DNA of 64,000 bases from Lacrimispora xylanisolvens (GTDB lineage: Bacteria > Bacillota > Clostridia > Lachnospirales > Lachnospiraceae). The notes beneath the pieces are model-generated. The model worked only from the letters and a program-made list of their open reading frames with translations, was not told the origin of the DNA and did no database searches. The stretch covers positions 62,001-126,000 of the forward strand of contig NZ_PTJA01000012.1 of the NCBI RefSeq assembly GCF_002934545.1. The letters are read 5' to 3'. Both the position numbers and the translations under genes were made by a program. This document shows, piece after piece, positions 54,024 through 62,424 of the stretch; positions within the stretch are counted from its first letter, which is position 1, and the number at the start of each line of letters is the position of its first letter.

Positions 54024-54986
54024 ATGAATAAGGATACCATTATAAAAAGTTTAAAAATCTCTGTAGCCGCCGTGCTCTCCATTGCAATTGCCGGTGAACT
54101 GGGGCTTCGTTACTCCGCTACCGCAGGAATTATCACAGTGCTCAGCATTCAGAATACAAAGAAAGAAACCATAAAAAGTGCCAGAAACCGGACACTTGCT
54201 TTTGTGTGCGCTCTCCTGATCGCCCGTTTACTTTTTGGAATTCTGGGCTTCACCCTCCCTGCATTTGCGGGATATTTATTTCTCTTCGCTCTTTTGTGCT
54301 TCTATGCGGACTGGGGCGAAGCCATAGCCATGGATTCCGTACTCATCACCCATTTTCTTACTGAGCGGACTATGTCTGCTGCACTGGTCGCCAATGAGGC
54401 AGCTCTCTTTCTGATCGGTACGACAGTTGGGATTTTAGTGAATCTGCACCTGCGAAGAAGGAAAGATGAATTTAAAAGACTTTCTGACGAAGTGGATACC
54501 CGCATAAAAGATACCTTAAGCCAGATGTCCTGTTTTCTTGGTACGGAAGACAAAGACAGCTGCAGACCGGCGGACCTTCTGTCTCTGCAAAAGGCCCTCC
54601 GCACAGCCAAAGCCTGTGCTTTAACGAATTATAACAATGCTCTGTTTAAAAAAGATACCTATGAAATTGATTATATTGAAATGCGCAGGCAGCAAAGTCT
54701 CCTGCTTTACGAAATCTATGAAAATATCCGGTCCATTTCCTGTCTTCCAAAAGAAGCAATGGAAGTTTCTGAATTGTTAGCAAGAATCGAGCAGGGCTAC
54801 CACAGAGATAACACCGTGGAGGGACTGTTAAAGGATTTAAATCTGCTACTGCTGGATTTAAAAGATCATGAGCTCCCCATAAGCAGAGAAGAATTTGAAG
54901 CAAGAGCCATACTCTTTTACATCTTAAAGCAATTGCACAGACTCCTTTTGATCAAACGGGAATTTATCTTAAACCACAGCAGTTAA
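54024..54986 (+). CDS. Aromatic acid exporter-like (FUSC/ArAE_1) membrane protein
   Basis: Protein of 320 residues. Four to five membrane helices occupy the first 135 residues (for example ISVAAVLSIAIAGELGL, FAGYLFLFALLCFYA and EAALFLIGTTVGILVNLHLRRR). A cytoplasmic helical domain follows (DEFKRLSDEVDTRIKDTLSQM, NYNNALF, YEIDYIEMRRQQ). The layout fits the ArAE_1/FUSC family, named after aromatic acid efflux. Substrates of Gram-positive members are not established. AAAGGAGG precedes the ATG. It is convergent with queF, whose end is 2 bp away. Confidence 0.88.
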   Translation: MNKDTIIKSLKISVAAVLSIAIAGELGLRYSATAGIITVLSIQNTKKETIKSARNRTLAFVCALLIARLLFGILGFTLPAFAGYLFLFALLCFYADWGEAIAMDSVLITHFLTERTMSAALVANEAALFLIGTTVGILVNLHLRRRKDEFKRLSDEVDTRIKDTLSQMSCFLGTEDKDSCRPADLLSLQKALRTAKACALTNYNNALFKKDTYEIDYIEMRRQQSLLLYEIYENIRSISCLPKEAMEVSELLARIEQGYHRDNTVEGLLKDLNLLLLDLKDHELPISREEFEARAILFYILKQLHRLLLIKREFILNHSS

Positions 54987-54988
54987 TC

Positions 54989-55486
54989 CTAGCGGTTGTC
55001 CACCCGTTCCGGATAAAGATCATGGTTCTTAAGCCTCTCCCATGCCACCTCTTCCCATCTGGTTCCCGGCTTTCCATAGTTACAGTAGGGATCAATGGAA
55101 ATGCCGCCTCTGGGAGTGAATTTCCCCCACACTTCAATATATTTGGGGTGCATTAAAGCAATTAAATCTTTCATAATGATATTCATACAGTCCTCATGGA
55201 AATCTCCGTGGTTTCTGAAGCTGAATAAATAAAGTTTTAAGGATTTACTCTCCACCATCTTTTCACCTGGAACGTAAGAGATGGTTATGGTGGCGAAATC
55301 CGGCTGTCCGGTAATAGGGCAAAGGCTGGTAAATTCCGGACAGTTGAATTTTACAAAGTAATCGTTATTGGGATGCTTGTTTAAAAAGGTCTCTAAAACT
55401 CCTGGATTATAATTCGTTTCATAAACAGTTCCCTGGCTTCCCAAATGGGTCAGCCCCTTAGTTTCTTCTGAATTTCTTCCTGACAT
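54989..55486 (-). CDS. queF: NADPH-dependent preQ0 reductase QueF
   Basis: Enzyme of 165 residues that reduces preQ0 (nitrile) to preQ1 (amine), the last step before tRNA insertion. The catalytic Cys is in [17 protein letters not shown], and the QueF motif [22 protein letters not shown] is complete. Length matches the short YkvM-type form. It is the last gene of queD-queE-folE-queC-queF, starting 1 bp after queC. It meets the convergent ArAE gene with no terminator between. Confidence 0.97.
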   Translation of the reverse strand: MSGRNSEETKGLTHLGSQGTVYETNYNPGVLETFLNKHPNNDYFVKFNCPEFTSLCPITGQPDFATITISYVPGEKMVESKSLKLYLFSFRNHGDFHEDCMNIIMKDLIALMHPKYIEVWGKFTPRGGISIDPYCNYGKPGTRWEEVAWERLKNHDLYPERVDNR

Positions 55487-55487
55487 T

Positions 55488-56177
55488 TTATTCTCCTCTC
55501 TTTAAAGCCGGATCTTTGATTCCATTCTTTGCAAAGGCCTCTGCACGGTCTATGCAGGTACCGCATTTTCCGCATGGCTCCTCTCCGCCTTCATAGCAGC
55601 TCCATGTCAGTTCATAAGGGACATGAAGCATCAATCCCCGCTCCACAACCTCTGCTTTGGTCCATAACACAAATGGTGCTTTTATTGTAAGCTGATTTCC
55701 GCTTCCAATGTAGACGGCGCGGCTCATTGCTTCCTGAAACGAACTGCTGCAGTCCGGATAGGCATTTCCTGCTGCATCATCGCTGTGAGCTCCGTAATAA
55801 ATCACGCTGCAGCCTTTTGACAGGGCGATACTGGCGGCCGAGGAAAGAAACAATCCATTTCGGAAGGGAACGTAGGTAGATACCGGTTTTCCTTCGCTGT
55901 TTTCAAGCTGCTTTGCATAGCTTTCTCTTGGTATCTCTTGTTGAGACTGGGTTAATAAGGAACAGTCACTGTAAGCAAATATTCTGCTTAAATCCAGACT
56001 TATAAATTCTATTTCATAATAATCTGCTATCTTTTTTGCCGCTTCCAGTTCCTTTGCATGCTTTTGCCCGTAGGAAATGGACAAACCACAGACATTCTTT
56101 CTGCCATATTCTTCAATTGCCATACCAAGGCAGGTGGCGCTGTCAACGCCCCCGCTTAATAATACCAGTGCTTTCAT
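55488..56177 (-). CDS. queC: 7-cyano-7-deazaguanine (preQ0) synthase QueC
   Basis: ATP-dependent enzyme of 229 residues that makes preQ0 from carboxy-deazaguanine and ammonia. The PP-loop is [12 protein letters not shown] near the N-terminus. The C-terminal zinc site is [15 protein letters not shown], with all four Cys. It lies 32 bp after folE and 1 bp before queF in the operon. Confidence 0.97.
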   Translation of the reverse strand: MKALVLLSGGVDSATCLGMAIEEYGRKNVCGLSISYGQKHAKELEAAKKIADYYEIEFISLDLSRIFAYSDCSLLTQSQQEIPRESYAKQLENSEGKPVSTYVPFRNGLFLSSAASIALSKGCSVIYYGAHSDDAAGNAYPDCSSSFQEAMSRAVYIGSGNQLTIKAPFVLWTKAEVVERGLMLHVPYELTWSCYEGGEEPCGKCGTCIDRAEAFAKNGIKDPALKRGE

Positions 56178-56209
56178 CGTTCTCTCCGTTTCTTTTTCTA
56201 ATACAATTT

Positions 56210-56776
56210 TCAGATACGTAATTCCGGTTCCGTCTTAAAACGTCCTCTTAACGTGACTGTTTTCGTCCTGGCGGAAAAACTTTTAATTCCTCTGGCAGTC
56301 ATACAGCTGTGACTGCCCTCTATCACAACTTCTATATCCTCTGAGCCGGTAACTTCTGCCATGATTTCTGCTATATCTGAACCGATTCTCTCCTGAAGCT
56401 GAAGTCTCCTGGCTACCATATCGGCAATTCTGGCTATTTTACTTAATCCAATCACTTTCCCATTGGGTATATAAGCCACGGCAACTTTCATATCGTACAT
56501 CAGCGCCATATGGTGTTCACAGTAACTGAACACTTCTATGTCCTTTACCACCACCATGTCATCTCCTGCACCGTTTGTATCCATATCCTCTTCAAAGGTT
56601 TTTCCAAACATCAGTGCAATTTCTTGGTTGGAATAATTAATCCCTTCAAAAACTTCTCCGTACATCTTCGCAACCCTGGACGGCGTTTCTTTTAAGCCTT
56701 CCCTGTCCGGGTCCTCGCCCAATGCCTTTAATATCCCCCTCACATGGGTCTGGATTGCCTCTGTATCAATCGCCAC
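56210..56776 (-). CDS. folE: GTP cyclohydrolase I FolE
   Basis: Enzyme of 188 residues making dihydroneopterin triphosphate from GTP, the entry to both folate and queuosine. Zinc and active-site residues are in [21 protein letters not shown] and GLSKIARI, and in [11 protein letters not shown]. The start is GTG at 56776, with AAGGGAGAG upstream. An upstream ATG is out of frame. Its place inside the que operon suggests that this copy is devoted to preQ1 synthesis. Confidence 0.96.
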   Translation of the reverse strand: MAIDTEAIQTHVRGILKALGEDPDREGLKETPSRVAKMYGEVFEGINYSNQEIALMFGKTFEEDMDTNGAGDDMVVVKDIEVFSYCEHHMALMYDMKVAVAYIPNGKVIGLSKIARIADMVARRLQLQERIGSDIAEIMAEVTGSEDIEVVIEGSHSCMTARGIKSFSARTKTVTLRGRFKTEPELRI

Positions 56777-56796
56777 TGCGCATCTCTCCCTTCTGA

Positions 56797-57465
56797 TTAA
56801 ACGCCCACTGCATCGGAGCCCCAGATGATTTTATGCATCTGCAGCTGAAGAGTCACATCATTTAACCGGTTCTGTTTCATAAATTCCACTACATCAGTCA
56901 ATGATAGGCTGCCAAAAACAGTGCTAAAATAGAGATGGCACCGGCCGGAAAGCTGATAGCGGTCTATCACCTCCACAGCTCTTCTCAGATCCGTTATACT
57001 TCCTGCAACAAATTTTACCGTATCCTTCTGTTTCAGATAATTGAAGTTGGAAAGCTTCATTGCAGTCTCCATTTCGCTTCCCGGAAGTTTATAATCCATG
57101 GTAAAGGTAAGTGCATTTGTTTCTCTCTGACAGGTTGAAAGGTCTGTACTTCCGTTTGTTTCAACCTCCACACGAAGTTTTTCGTCTAATAAAAGAAGAG
57201 AAAGAAGATCTCCGATACCAGGCTGGATCAGGGGCTCGCCTCCTGTGAGAGTTACATTTTTTATACCCGTTTCTTTTATGTATTCATAAATATCAAGCTC
57301 ACTCATTATTTTTCCAGGTGTCATGGCTTCTTTTGCCCAGGCGGTATCGCAGTAAGAGCAGGAAAGATTGCAGCCATAAAAACGGATAAATACAGCCAGC
57401 TGACCGGCATATGCCCCTTCTCCGTTGATGCTTACAAAGGTTTCTGCCACATTATAATCTGCCAT
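56797..57465 (-). CDS. queE: 7-carboxy-7-deazaguanine synthase QueE (radical SAM)
   Basis: Radical SAM enzyme of 222 residues that contracts carboxytetrahydropterin to carboxy-deazaguanine. The cluster motif is [13 protein letters not shown] (CxxxCxxC) near residue 30, and the TGGEPL motif binds SAM. GGGGAGGATAG sets the start at 57465, so it overlaps queD by 14 bp. Confidence 0.96.
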   Translation of the reverse strand: MADYNVAETFVSINGEGAYAGQLAVFIRFYGCNLSCSYCDTAWAKEAMTPGKIMSELDIYEYIKETGIKNVTLTGGEPLIQPGIGDLLSLLLLDEKLRVEVETNGSTDLSTCQRETNALTFTMDYKLPGSEMETAMKLSNFNYLKQKDTVKFVAGSITDLRRAVEVIDRYQLSGRCHLYFSTVFGSLSLTDVVEFMKQNRLNDVTLQLQMHKIIWGSDAVGV

Positions 57466-57889
57466 GGCTATCCTCCCCGTAAGAAGCACAGTTTACAGGA
57501 GTCTCATACACTTTTGCAGATTTCACGTCATAACCTCTCTGGCTCATTCTTTCATAAAAGTATCTTGAAAATTCTTCTGCTGTGGGGCGAAAATTCACTT
57601 CCACCAGTAAAAAGCCCTCTTCTTTAAGAGCCACAAGAGTATTAGGCTTTAACGAACCTGTTTCCATGATCAGAGAATGGTCGAAATAATCAGTTTCTTC
57701 TTTTAAATCCTGTTTCAGCCTGGTGAAATCAACGATCATTCCCTGTGACTGCCCTTCTTTTTGAAGTGTGGGGCTTTCAATTTCAATTACAACCCGCCAT
57801 CTGTGACCGTGGATATTTTTGCATTTTCCATCATAGCCCTTTAAAAAATGAGCGGAGTCAAAGCTTTGTTCTGTTTCCAGATAATACAT
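57452..57889 (-). CDS. queD: 6-carboxytetrahydropterin synthase QueD
   Basis: Enzyme of 145 residues of the PTPS family. Zinc His residues are in FDSAHFLKGYDGKCKNIHGHRWRV, with the active-site Cys in GKCKNIHGH. A C-terminal Glu is in VYETPVNCASY. It is the first gene of the queuosine-precursor operon. It lies after a leader with promoter, preQ1-I aptamer and terminator hairpin (57947-58131). Confidence 0.96.
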   Translation of the reverse strand: MYYLETEQSFDSAHFLKGYDGKCKNIHGHRWRVVIEIESPTLQKEGQSQGMIVDFTRLKQDLKEETDYFDHSLIMETGSLKPNTLVALKEEGFLLVEVNFRPTAEEFSRYFYERMSQRGYDVKSAKVYETPVNCASYGEDSHGRL

Positions 57890-57946
57890 TGTCTCTTTGT
57901 CCTTTCGAAATTCAGAGGCAGAATTTTAACTTTGTCGTAATATCGC

Positions 57947-57978
57947 AAAAAAAGCAGACATATGACTATGCCTGCTTT
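57947..57978 (-). terminator. Leader terminator (riboswitch expression platform) of the que operon
   Basis: On the minus strand AAAGCAGGCATA pairs with TATGTCTGCTTT (one G-U pair) around a 4-base loop, followed by TTTT. It lies between the aptamer and queD, so it acts as an attenuator when preQ1 is bound. An A/T-rich stretch with another T7 run (58020-57990) lies in between. Confidence 0.8.
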
Positions 57979-58045
57979 CTCTATCTGCACGAAAAAAAGC
58001 TATAATAACTGCAATAACTTTTCGTTCCAACAATATTAAAATCAG

Positions 58046-58087
58046 CCCTAGTTTTGTTTATAGACAGGATGGTACTAATGAACTGTC
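58046..58087 (-). promoter_or_regulatory. PreQ1-I riboswitch aptamer
   Basis: Reading the minus strand, P1 is GACAG (58087-58083) with CTGTC (58067-58063). Loop 1 is TTCATTAGTACCATC. The A-rich tail TATAAACAAAACTAGGG follows, and its ACTA can pair with TAGT in the loop to form the class I pseudoknot. The order, loop sizes and A-rich tail match the preQ1-I class. It lies just after a strong promoter and before the preQ1 synthesis operon. Confidence 0.88.
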
Positions 58088-58102
58088 TTCTATGCGGTTA
58101 AA

Positions 58103-58131
58103 AGTATAACACCGTTTCTACTGTGCGTCAA
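58103..58131 (-). promoter_or_regulatory. Promoter of the queDE-folE-queCF operon
   Basis: On the minus strand TTGACG (forward 58126-58131), exactly 17 bp, TATACT (58103-58108). The transcription start falls about 10 nt before the preQ1 aptamer. Confidence 0.85.
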
Positions 58132-58214
58132 GTTAAGGAGCGTGTTACATGTTTGACCGTGATCGAGGGAGATTTTAAAGACATAAATAAAGTCTTTTTA
58201 CTACACTGATTTCT

Positions 58215-58512
58215 TTATACCATTTGAGGCATGGCAGCTGATTGCGCTTCGCCTTTGCCCCGCCGTTTTGCATTTGCGTGGCATAGATAAGTCTTTTTCC
58301 TACACCTGCCCCAGTTCTACAATTCTATGATTCATTTTTATACCATTTGAGGCATGGTAGCTGATTGCACTTCGCCTTTGCCCCGCCGTTTCGCATTTGC
58401 GTGGCATAGATTAAATCTTTTCCCTACACCTGTCTCATTTCTTCAATTTCATAATTCCTTCCATAACATTTGAGGCATAGCCAAAGATAGCTCTTTACCT
58501 ATGCCTCAAATA
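58215..58512. repeat. 123-bp-period intergenic tandem repeat, two full copies plus a partial
   Basis: Copy 1 (58215-58337) and copy 2 (58338-58460) are each 123 bp. Their first 74 bp differ at only 3 positions. A third, shorter copy begins at 58461, and the shared CATTTGAGGCAT recurs at 58221, 58344 and 58467, exactly 123 bp apart. The third copy turns into a perfect 13-bp hairpin (58468-58480 with 58499-58511). The stretch before copy 1 (58184-58214) resembles the unit's tail. No reading frame stays open across the units. It fills the gap between the que leader and the oxidase gene. Confidence 0.85.
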
Positions 58513-58569
58513 AAAATACCCAAGTCTAAAACTACCCTGTAACAGCAAAAATCCTTACCCCTTTACCTG

Positions 58570-59925
58570 CTACCGGATCGCCTGAGGAAAACTGAATACA
58601 TGAAGAGGATCATACCGACTCTCTGTCTGTCTTAATCTGCAGACATTCTCGCCGTAATACTCCTCTTCATAATCCGGCAGCCGGTTATAGGGGAAATTGA
58701 CATAGGATCCCTCTGTCAATCCCTTTATATACTGAAACCTGGGATAAAGCCACTGCCTGTTAATCTCCCCATAGCAATCATTTTCCCACACCGACTGAAT
58801 CCCCATGATATAAGACGCATCTCTGTAAAAATAAGCTGTACTGACAGGGCTTACCTCCCGGATCTTACCGCCCAGTGCATAGACAGTGACTGCCGCATAA
58901 ACCGAGCCTTCCGCCTGTTTTGCTATCAGGCCGGCAATCTGCATCCGCTCTTTTGCCCCGTACATTCTTTGAACAAATCGTCCAGTGGACTGAAACTTTT
59001 CAGAATCCGGATAGGAAGACTGTATTTTTTCCATAGCCTGATAAAACGACAATTCCTCATAAGACAAAACCGCTCCGTCCCTTTCAAAAGGGTTCAAAAC
59101 GGCCGCGGCTTCCTCCGCTGATCCATAAAACAACCCTCTCCCGAAAATCCCAAGTCCGTCTTGCGGCGAATTGTACATACTGATATTCATGGTGATTCGC
59201 GGATCCAGACCCACCAGCCATTTCTGCCAGACTTCTAAAAATCCCGCCATTTCCTCAAGACCAGGTTTGGTATACTCAAGCTCCACCAGAGTCACTGCTG
59301 TTATTCTTGGCGGCAGCTGAAACCTTAAAGAGGTAACAACACCAAAATTACCTCCGCCTGCTCCTCTTAAAGCCCAGAACAGATCTGGGTTACAGGTTTC
59401 ATCTGCAGTTAAGACCTTACCTTCATAATTAACTATCTCCACAGCTTTTAAGCTGTCACAGCCCAGCCCCAGGAAACGGCTTGAATATCCCCAGCCACCT
59501 CCCAGTGTATAACCAGCTGCTCCCACAGTCGGACAGGTTCCTCCTGGAAAGGGATATCCCTTTTCTCCTACAAAATTGTACACTTCCCGGTTTTGAACAC
59601 CGCTTTCCATGACAATACACTGCCCGGAATCAGAAAGGCGGATGTCCTTCATGGGACTTACATCAATCACCAGTACCCCGTTTCCGGTGGAATAACCCTG
59701 ATAATGATGACCGCCTGACCGGATTCGTATTCCCATCTCATGCCGTCTTGCATCATGTACTGCATTTTGTATATCAGAAATCTGGCTGCAATAAACAATT
59801 ACCTCCGGGAATTTCTGAACAGCCCGGTTCCACTCCTGCCTTGCTTTCTCATATTCTTTCTGGCAGGGAGTGATAATTACTCCTGTTAAACCATCTTTAT
59901 ACAGACTCACTTTTATCACCAGCAT
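58570..59925 (-). CDS. FAD-linked oxidase, berberine-bridge-enzyme type (bicovalent flavin)
   Basis: Flavoprotein oxidase of 451 residues. The FAD-binding PCMH domain has IRIRSGGHHYQGYS, whose His can bind the flavin covalently, and FPGGTCPTVGAAGYTLGGGWG, whose Cys provides the second link. The C-terminal BBE motif is YYGENVCRLRQTESRYDPLHVF. Members oxidise sugars, alcohols or other small molecules using O2 or another acceptor. There is no signal peptide. The gene stands alone between a repeat array and a GH4 gene. An oxygen-using oxidase would be odd in a strict anaerobe. The start is uncertain because the ribosome site is weak. Confidence 0.9.
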   Translation of the reverse strand: MLVIKVSLYKDGLTGVIITPCQKEYEKARQEWNRAVQKFPEVIVYCSQISDIQNAVHDARRHEMGIRIRSGGHHYQGYSTGNGVLVIDVSPMKDIRLSDSGQCIVMESGVQNREVYNFVGEKGYPFPGGTCPTVGAAGYTLGGGWGYSSRFLGLGCDSLKAVEIVNYEGKVLTADETCNPDLFWALRGAGGGNFGVVTSLRFQLPPRITAVTLVELEYTKPGLEEMAGFLEVWQKWLVGLDPRITMNISMYNSPQDGLGIFGRGLFYGSAEEAAAVLNPFERDGAVLSYEELSFYQAMEKIQSSYPDSEKFQSTGRFVQRMYGAKERMQIAGLIAKQAEGSVYAAVTVYALGGKIREVSPVSTAYFYRDASYIMGIQSVWENDCYGEINRQWLYPRFQYIKGLTEGSYVNFPYNRLPDYEEEYYGENVCRLRQTESRYDPLHVFSFPQAIR

Positions 59926-59998
59926 TTCTCAAAGATTCAGAATCATACTGTATGATATGAGTTTGTCTATCCACAGGGTACTCTGGCTGTCCGGCTGA

Positions 59999-61375
59999 TT
60001 AGTTTCCCTTTGCTTCTAACTGGGCAATTTTTTCCTGAAACTGAGGAAGATGCTTTTTATGAGCCACTAAAAGTTCATCAAGGATAGTTCCCGCGATCTT
60101 ACCGCTGGGTACCAGTGGATTTAAGGTAAATGCCTGCTGTGCAGTTCCGTAATCACCGGTCACCGCTGCCTTTATGGTAGTCAGTTCCATGTCCTTCATC
60201 AGCTGCAGCAGCCCTCTGGTGGAAGAATCAAAGCTTCCCCAGGAGATTGGCACCGGACCGCCTGCAGTAATAATACTGCTGACTTCAACAACCACATCAT
60301 CCGGCAGATCGGAGATTGCGCCGTTGTTCCTGGTGCTCACAACCATGGTGGTCTTCTTGTCGTTATAAATGGATGCGATCAGCTCACAGGCAGCATCGGA
60401 ATAGAATGCGCCGCCCCGCTTTTCCAACTGAACCGGTTTAATATTTAAATCCGGATCCTTATAGAGTTCAAATAGCTCTGCTTCCGTCTTCTTTACAAGT
60501 TCCGCTCTTGTTTCCCCTTTTGCAAAGGCCTCCAGCTCTTCCTTCAGCATATCATCCGTAATGTAATAATACCGGTGATACATACATGGAATGATTCCTA
60601 GATCTCTGATCTGATCTGCTAAAAAGGCGATATTGGGAATGTTCTGAACTCCGGAGCTTTTCAGTCCCTGCATGGCATTTTTAAGGCCATCCGGTTTTGT
60701 ATATACCGACTCAAGAACTTCTCCTGTTTTTTCCACACCCTCATGATTCCATACTCTGTGCCAGTGGAAATGGTTTAAGCCGCCGAAACGGAAAAACAAA
60801 TCCTCTTCCTTTTCCTGCAAAGCACCTGCCGCAATCTTTCTGCACATAATAGGAACGTTGCACAGACCCACTACTTTATCCCATTTGCCGTAACGCATCA
60901 CTGCTTCGGTCACCATGCCAGAGGGGTTTGTAAAGTTTACAAGCCATGCATCCGGACATAGTTCCTTCATGTCCTCCACTATTTCCAGAATGACTGGAAC
61001 TGTACGAAACGCCTTAAACATTCCGCCTGCACCGTTGGTCTCCTGCCCGATTACACCGTGTGACAATGGAATCCGTTCGTCCTTTATCCGTGCATCCAAA
61101 AGCCCCACCCGAAACTGAGTGGAAACGAAATCTGCATCCTTTAAAGCCGCTCTCCGATCCAGAGTTAAATGAACCTCCCAGTCAAGACCTGCTGCTTTCA
61201 CCATACGTTTTGCAAGGTTTCCTACAATTTCCAGCTTTTCTTTTCCCTCTTCAATATCCACCAGCCAGATTTCTCCAATGGGAAGTTCCTCTTTCCGTTT
61301 GATAAAGCCCTCTATCAGTTCGGGGGTATAACTGGACCCGCCTCCAATGGTAACTATTTTAATTTTCCCTTTCAT
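59999..61375 (-). CDS. 6-phospho-glycosidase, GH4
   Basis: NAD- and metal-dependent glycosidase of 458 residues that cleaves phosphorylated disaccharides by an oxidation-elimination route. The N-terminal Rossmann motif is IVTIGGGSSYTPELIEGFI. The metal-binding Cys is in VVGLCNVPIMCRK, with His in FGGLNHFHWHRV, and the catalytic Asn/Asp region is WLVNFTNPSGMVTEA. The Cys-Asn-x-Pro form points to the 6-phospho-beta-glucosidase subgroup (CelF/LicH). CAGGAGG sets the start at 61375. An RpiR regulator lies upstream. No PTS gene adjoins it. Confidence 0.93.
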   Translation of the reverse strand: MKGKIKIVTIGGGSSYTPELIEGFIKRKEELPIGEIWLVDIEEGKEKLEIVGNLAKRMVKAAGLDWEVHLTLDRRAALKDADFVSTQFRVGLLDARIKDERIPLSHGVIGQETNGAGGMFKAFRTVPVILEIVEDMKELCPDAWLVNFTNPSGMVTEAVMRYGKWDKVVGLCNVPIMCRKIAAGALQEKEEDLFFRFGGLNHFHWHRVWNHEGVEKTGEVLESVYTKPDGLKNAMQGLKSSGVQNIPNIAFLADQIRDLGIIPCMYHRYYYITDDMLKEELEAFAKGETRAELVKKTEAELFELYKDPDLNIKPVQLEKRGGAFYSDAACELIASIYNDKKTTMVVSTRNNGAISDLPDDVVVEVSSIITAGGPVPISWGSFDSSTRGLLQLMKDMELTTIKAAVTGDYGTAQQAFTLNPLVPSGKIAGTILDELLVAHKKHLPQFQEKIAQLEAKGN

Positions 61376-61469
61376 CTGCTTACCTCCTGGTATTTGATAA
61401 AAAAAGCATACTCCAAAAATTTCAGAAATGGAATGGATTTGCCTTCTTTGGGAACAAGCATGGATGTTT

Positions 61470-61483
61470 TGGAATTTGTTCCA
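61470..61483. promoter_or_regulatory. Candidate RpiR operator before the GH4 gene
   Basis: TGGAA-TTTG-TTCCA is a perfect 5+4+5 dyad between the rpiR terminator and the GH4 start. A GGAACAAG half-site lies nearby (about 61451-61458). It could bind the RpiR protein encoded upstream. Confidence 0.4.
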
Positions 61484-61484
61484 C

Positions 61485-61513
61485 AAAAAAAACAGGGTGT
61501 TTTATCCCTGTTT
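61485..61513 (-). terminator. Terminator overlapping the 3' end of the rpiR gene
   Basis: On the minus strand AAACAGGG and CCCTGTTT form an 8-bp stem with an 8-base loop followed by a T run. The upstream arm includes the last codons of the regulator gene. Confidence 0.88.
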
Positions 61514-62248
61514 CTTTTCCATGGTCAGTCTCGCTAAGGCTTCCACAATATAAACTGCCGGAATCTGAGAAGTGATATCCACCTTCATCTCTTCCATCTC
61601 TTTTCTTTCTTTTTGAATATAATAGGAAATGTTGTAATCTGAGATTCTTGCCAGAGTACTGTTCCTGCTGTTTGTAATGGATACCAGAGTGCTGCTGCTC
61701 TCCTTCAATATAGAAGAATTCTCTATAATAATATTGGTCTCCCCTTCCACAGACAAAACAATAATGATACTTTCCTCCGGAAACTCCAGATTAATAGGAA
61801 ACATGGGACCGTTAATCCCGGTTGAAAATATTCCGATATTGCAGAAATACCGGCTTGCATATTCAGCCATGATACCCGAATTACCGGTTCCAATAAAAAT
61901 AATCTGCCGTTTGCCTGCAATCACTTCCGCAATCGTATCCAGCTGTTTTTGAAATGAATCTGAGTTGACCCGTTCAAAAAAATCTGTGATGGAGGATAGA
62001 TCAAACCGTTTTTTCACAGATCCCTTCTTTTCCTTTTCCAGCTTAAACCGCACCTTAAATTCCGAAAAACCGCTGCACATGGTTTTCCTGCAAAACCGGG
62101 TGATGGTGGTGGTAGACACATGGGCTTCCTTCGCCACCTCCCGGATTGTCATATATGGTATCTTCTCACTGTTTTTTAATATATAATTGTAAACCTCGTA
62201 GTCCAGTTCCCCAAATTGCTCCATCACCTGACGGGAAAACAATGTCAT
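61502..62248 (-). CDS. RpiR/MurR-family regulator with SIS domain
   Basis: Regulator of 248 residues. The N-terminal helix-turn-helix has IPYMTIREVAKEAHVSTTTITRFCRKTMCSGFSEFKVRF (about 30-68). The SIS sugar-phosphate-binding domain (about 100-225) has IIFIGTGNSGIMAEYASRYFCNIG and IIIVLSVEGETNIIIENSSILKE. It should sense a phospho-sugar made available by the GH4 route and control that gene. It has its own terminator, so GH4 starts from a separate promoter. Confidence 0.92.
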   Translation of the reverse strand: MTLFSRQVMEQFGELDYEVYNYILKNSEKIPYMTIREVAKEAHVSTTTITRFCRKTMCSGFSEFKVRFKLEKEKKGSVKKRFDLSSITDFFERVNSDSFQKQLDTIAEVIAGKRQIIFIGTGNSGIMAEYASRYFCNIGIFSTGINGPMFPINLEFPEESIIIVLSVEGETNIIIENSSILKESSSTLVSITNSRNSTLARISDYNISYYIQKERKEMEEMKVDITSQIPAVYIVEALARLTMEKKQG

Positions 62249-62363
62249 TGCCAGTCACCTCTTACCAATCCTGTTTCATCTGTTTTTCTGATACAGATAA
62301 ATATTTTCTGAATATGTAGTTAATATCAATATTATAAGTCACAAGCCCCAGATTCAGCAACCG

Positions 62364-62405
62364 AAAAAATGCTTTCTTTGAAGCATTTACCTCAAAGAAA
62401 GCATT
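62364..62405 (-). terminator. Terminator after the amidase gene
   Basis: On the minus strand AATGCTTTCTTTGA pairs perfectly over 14 bp with TCAAAGAAAGCATT around a 10-base loop, followed by six Ts. Confidence 0.93.
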
Positions 62406-62424
62406 ACTCAAGTGCTTTTCTGAC

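Noticed and set aside
58184-58512. Tandem peptide-coding gene (123 bp is 41 codons)
   Set aside because: All minus-strand frames meet stop codons within each unit, and no ribosome sites are seen before the short ORFs.
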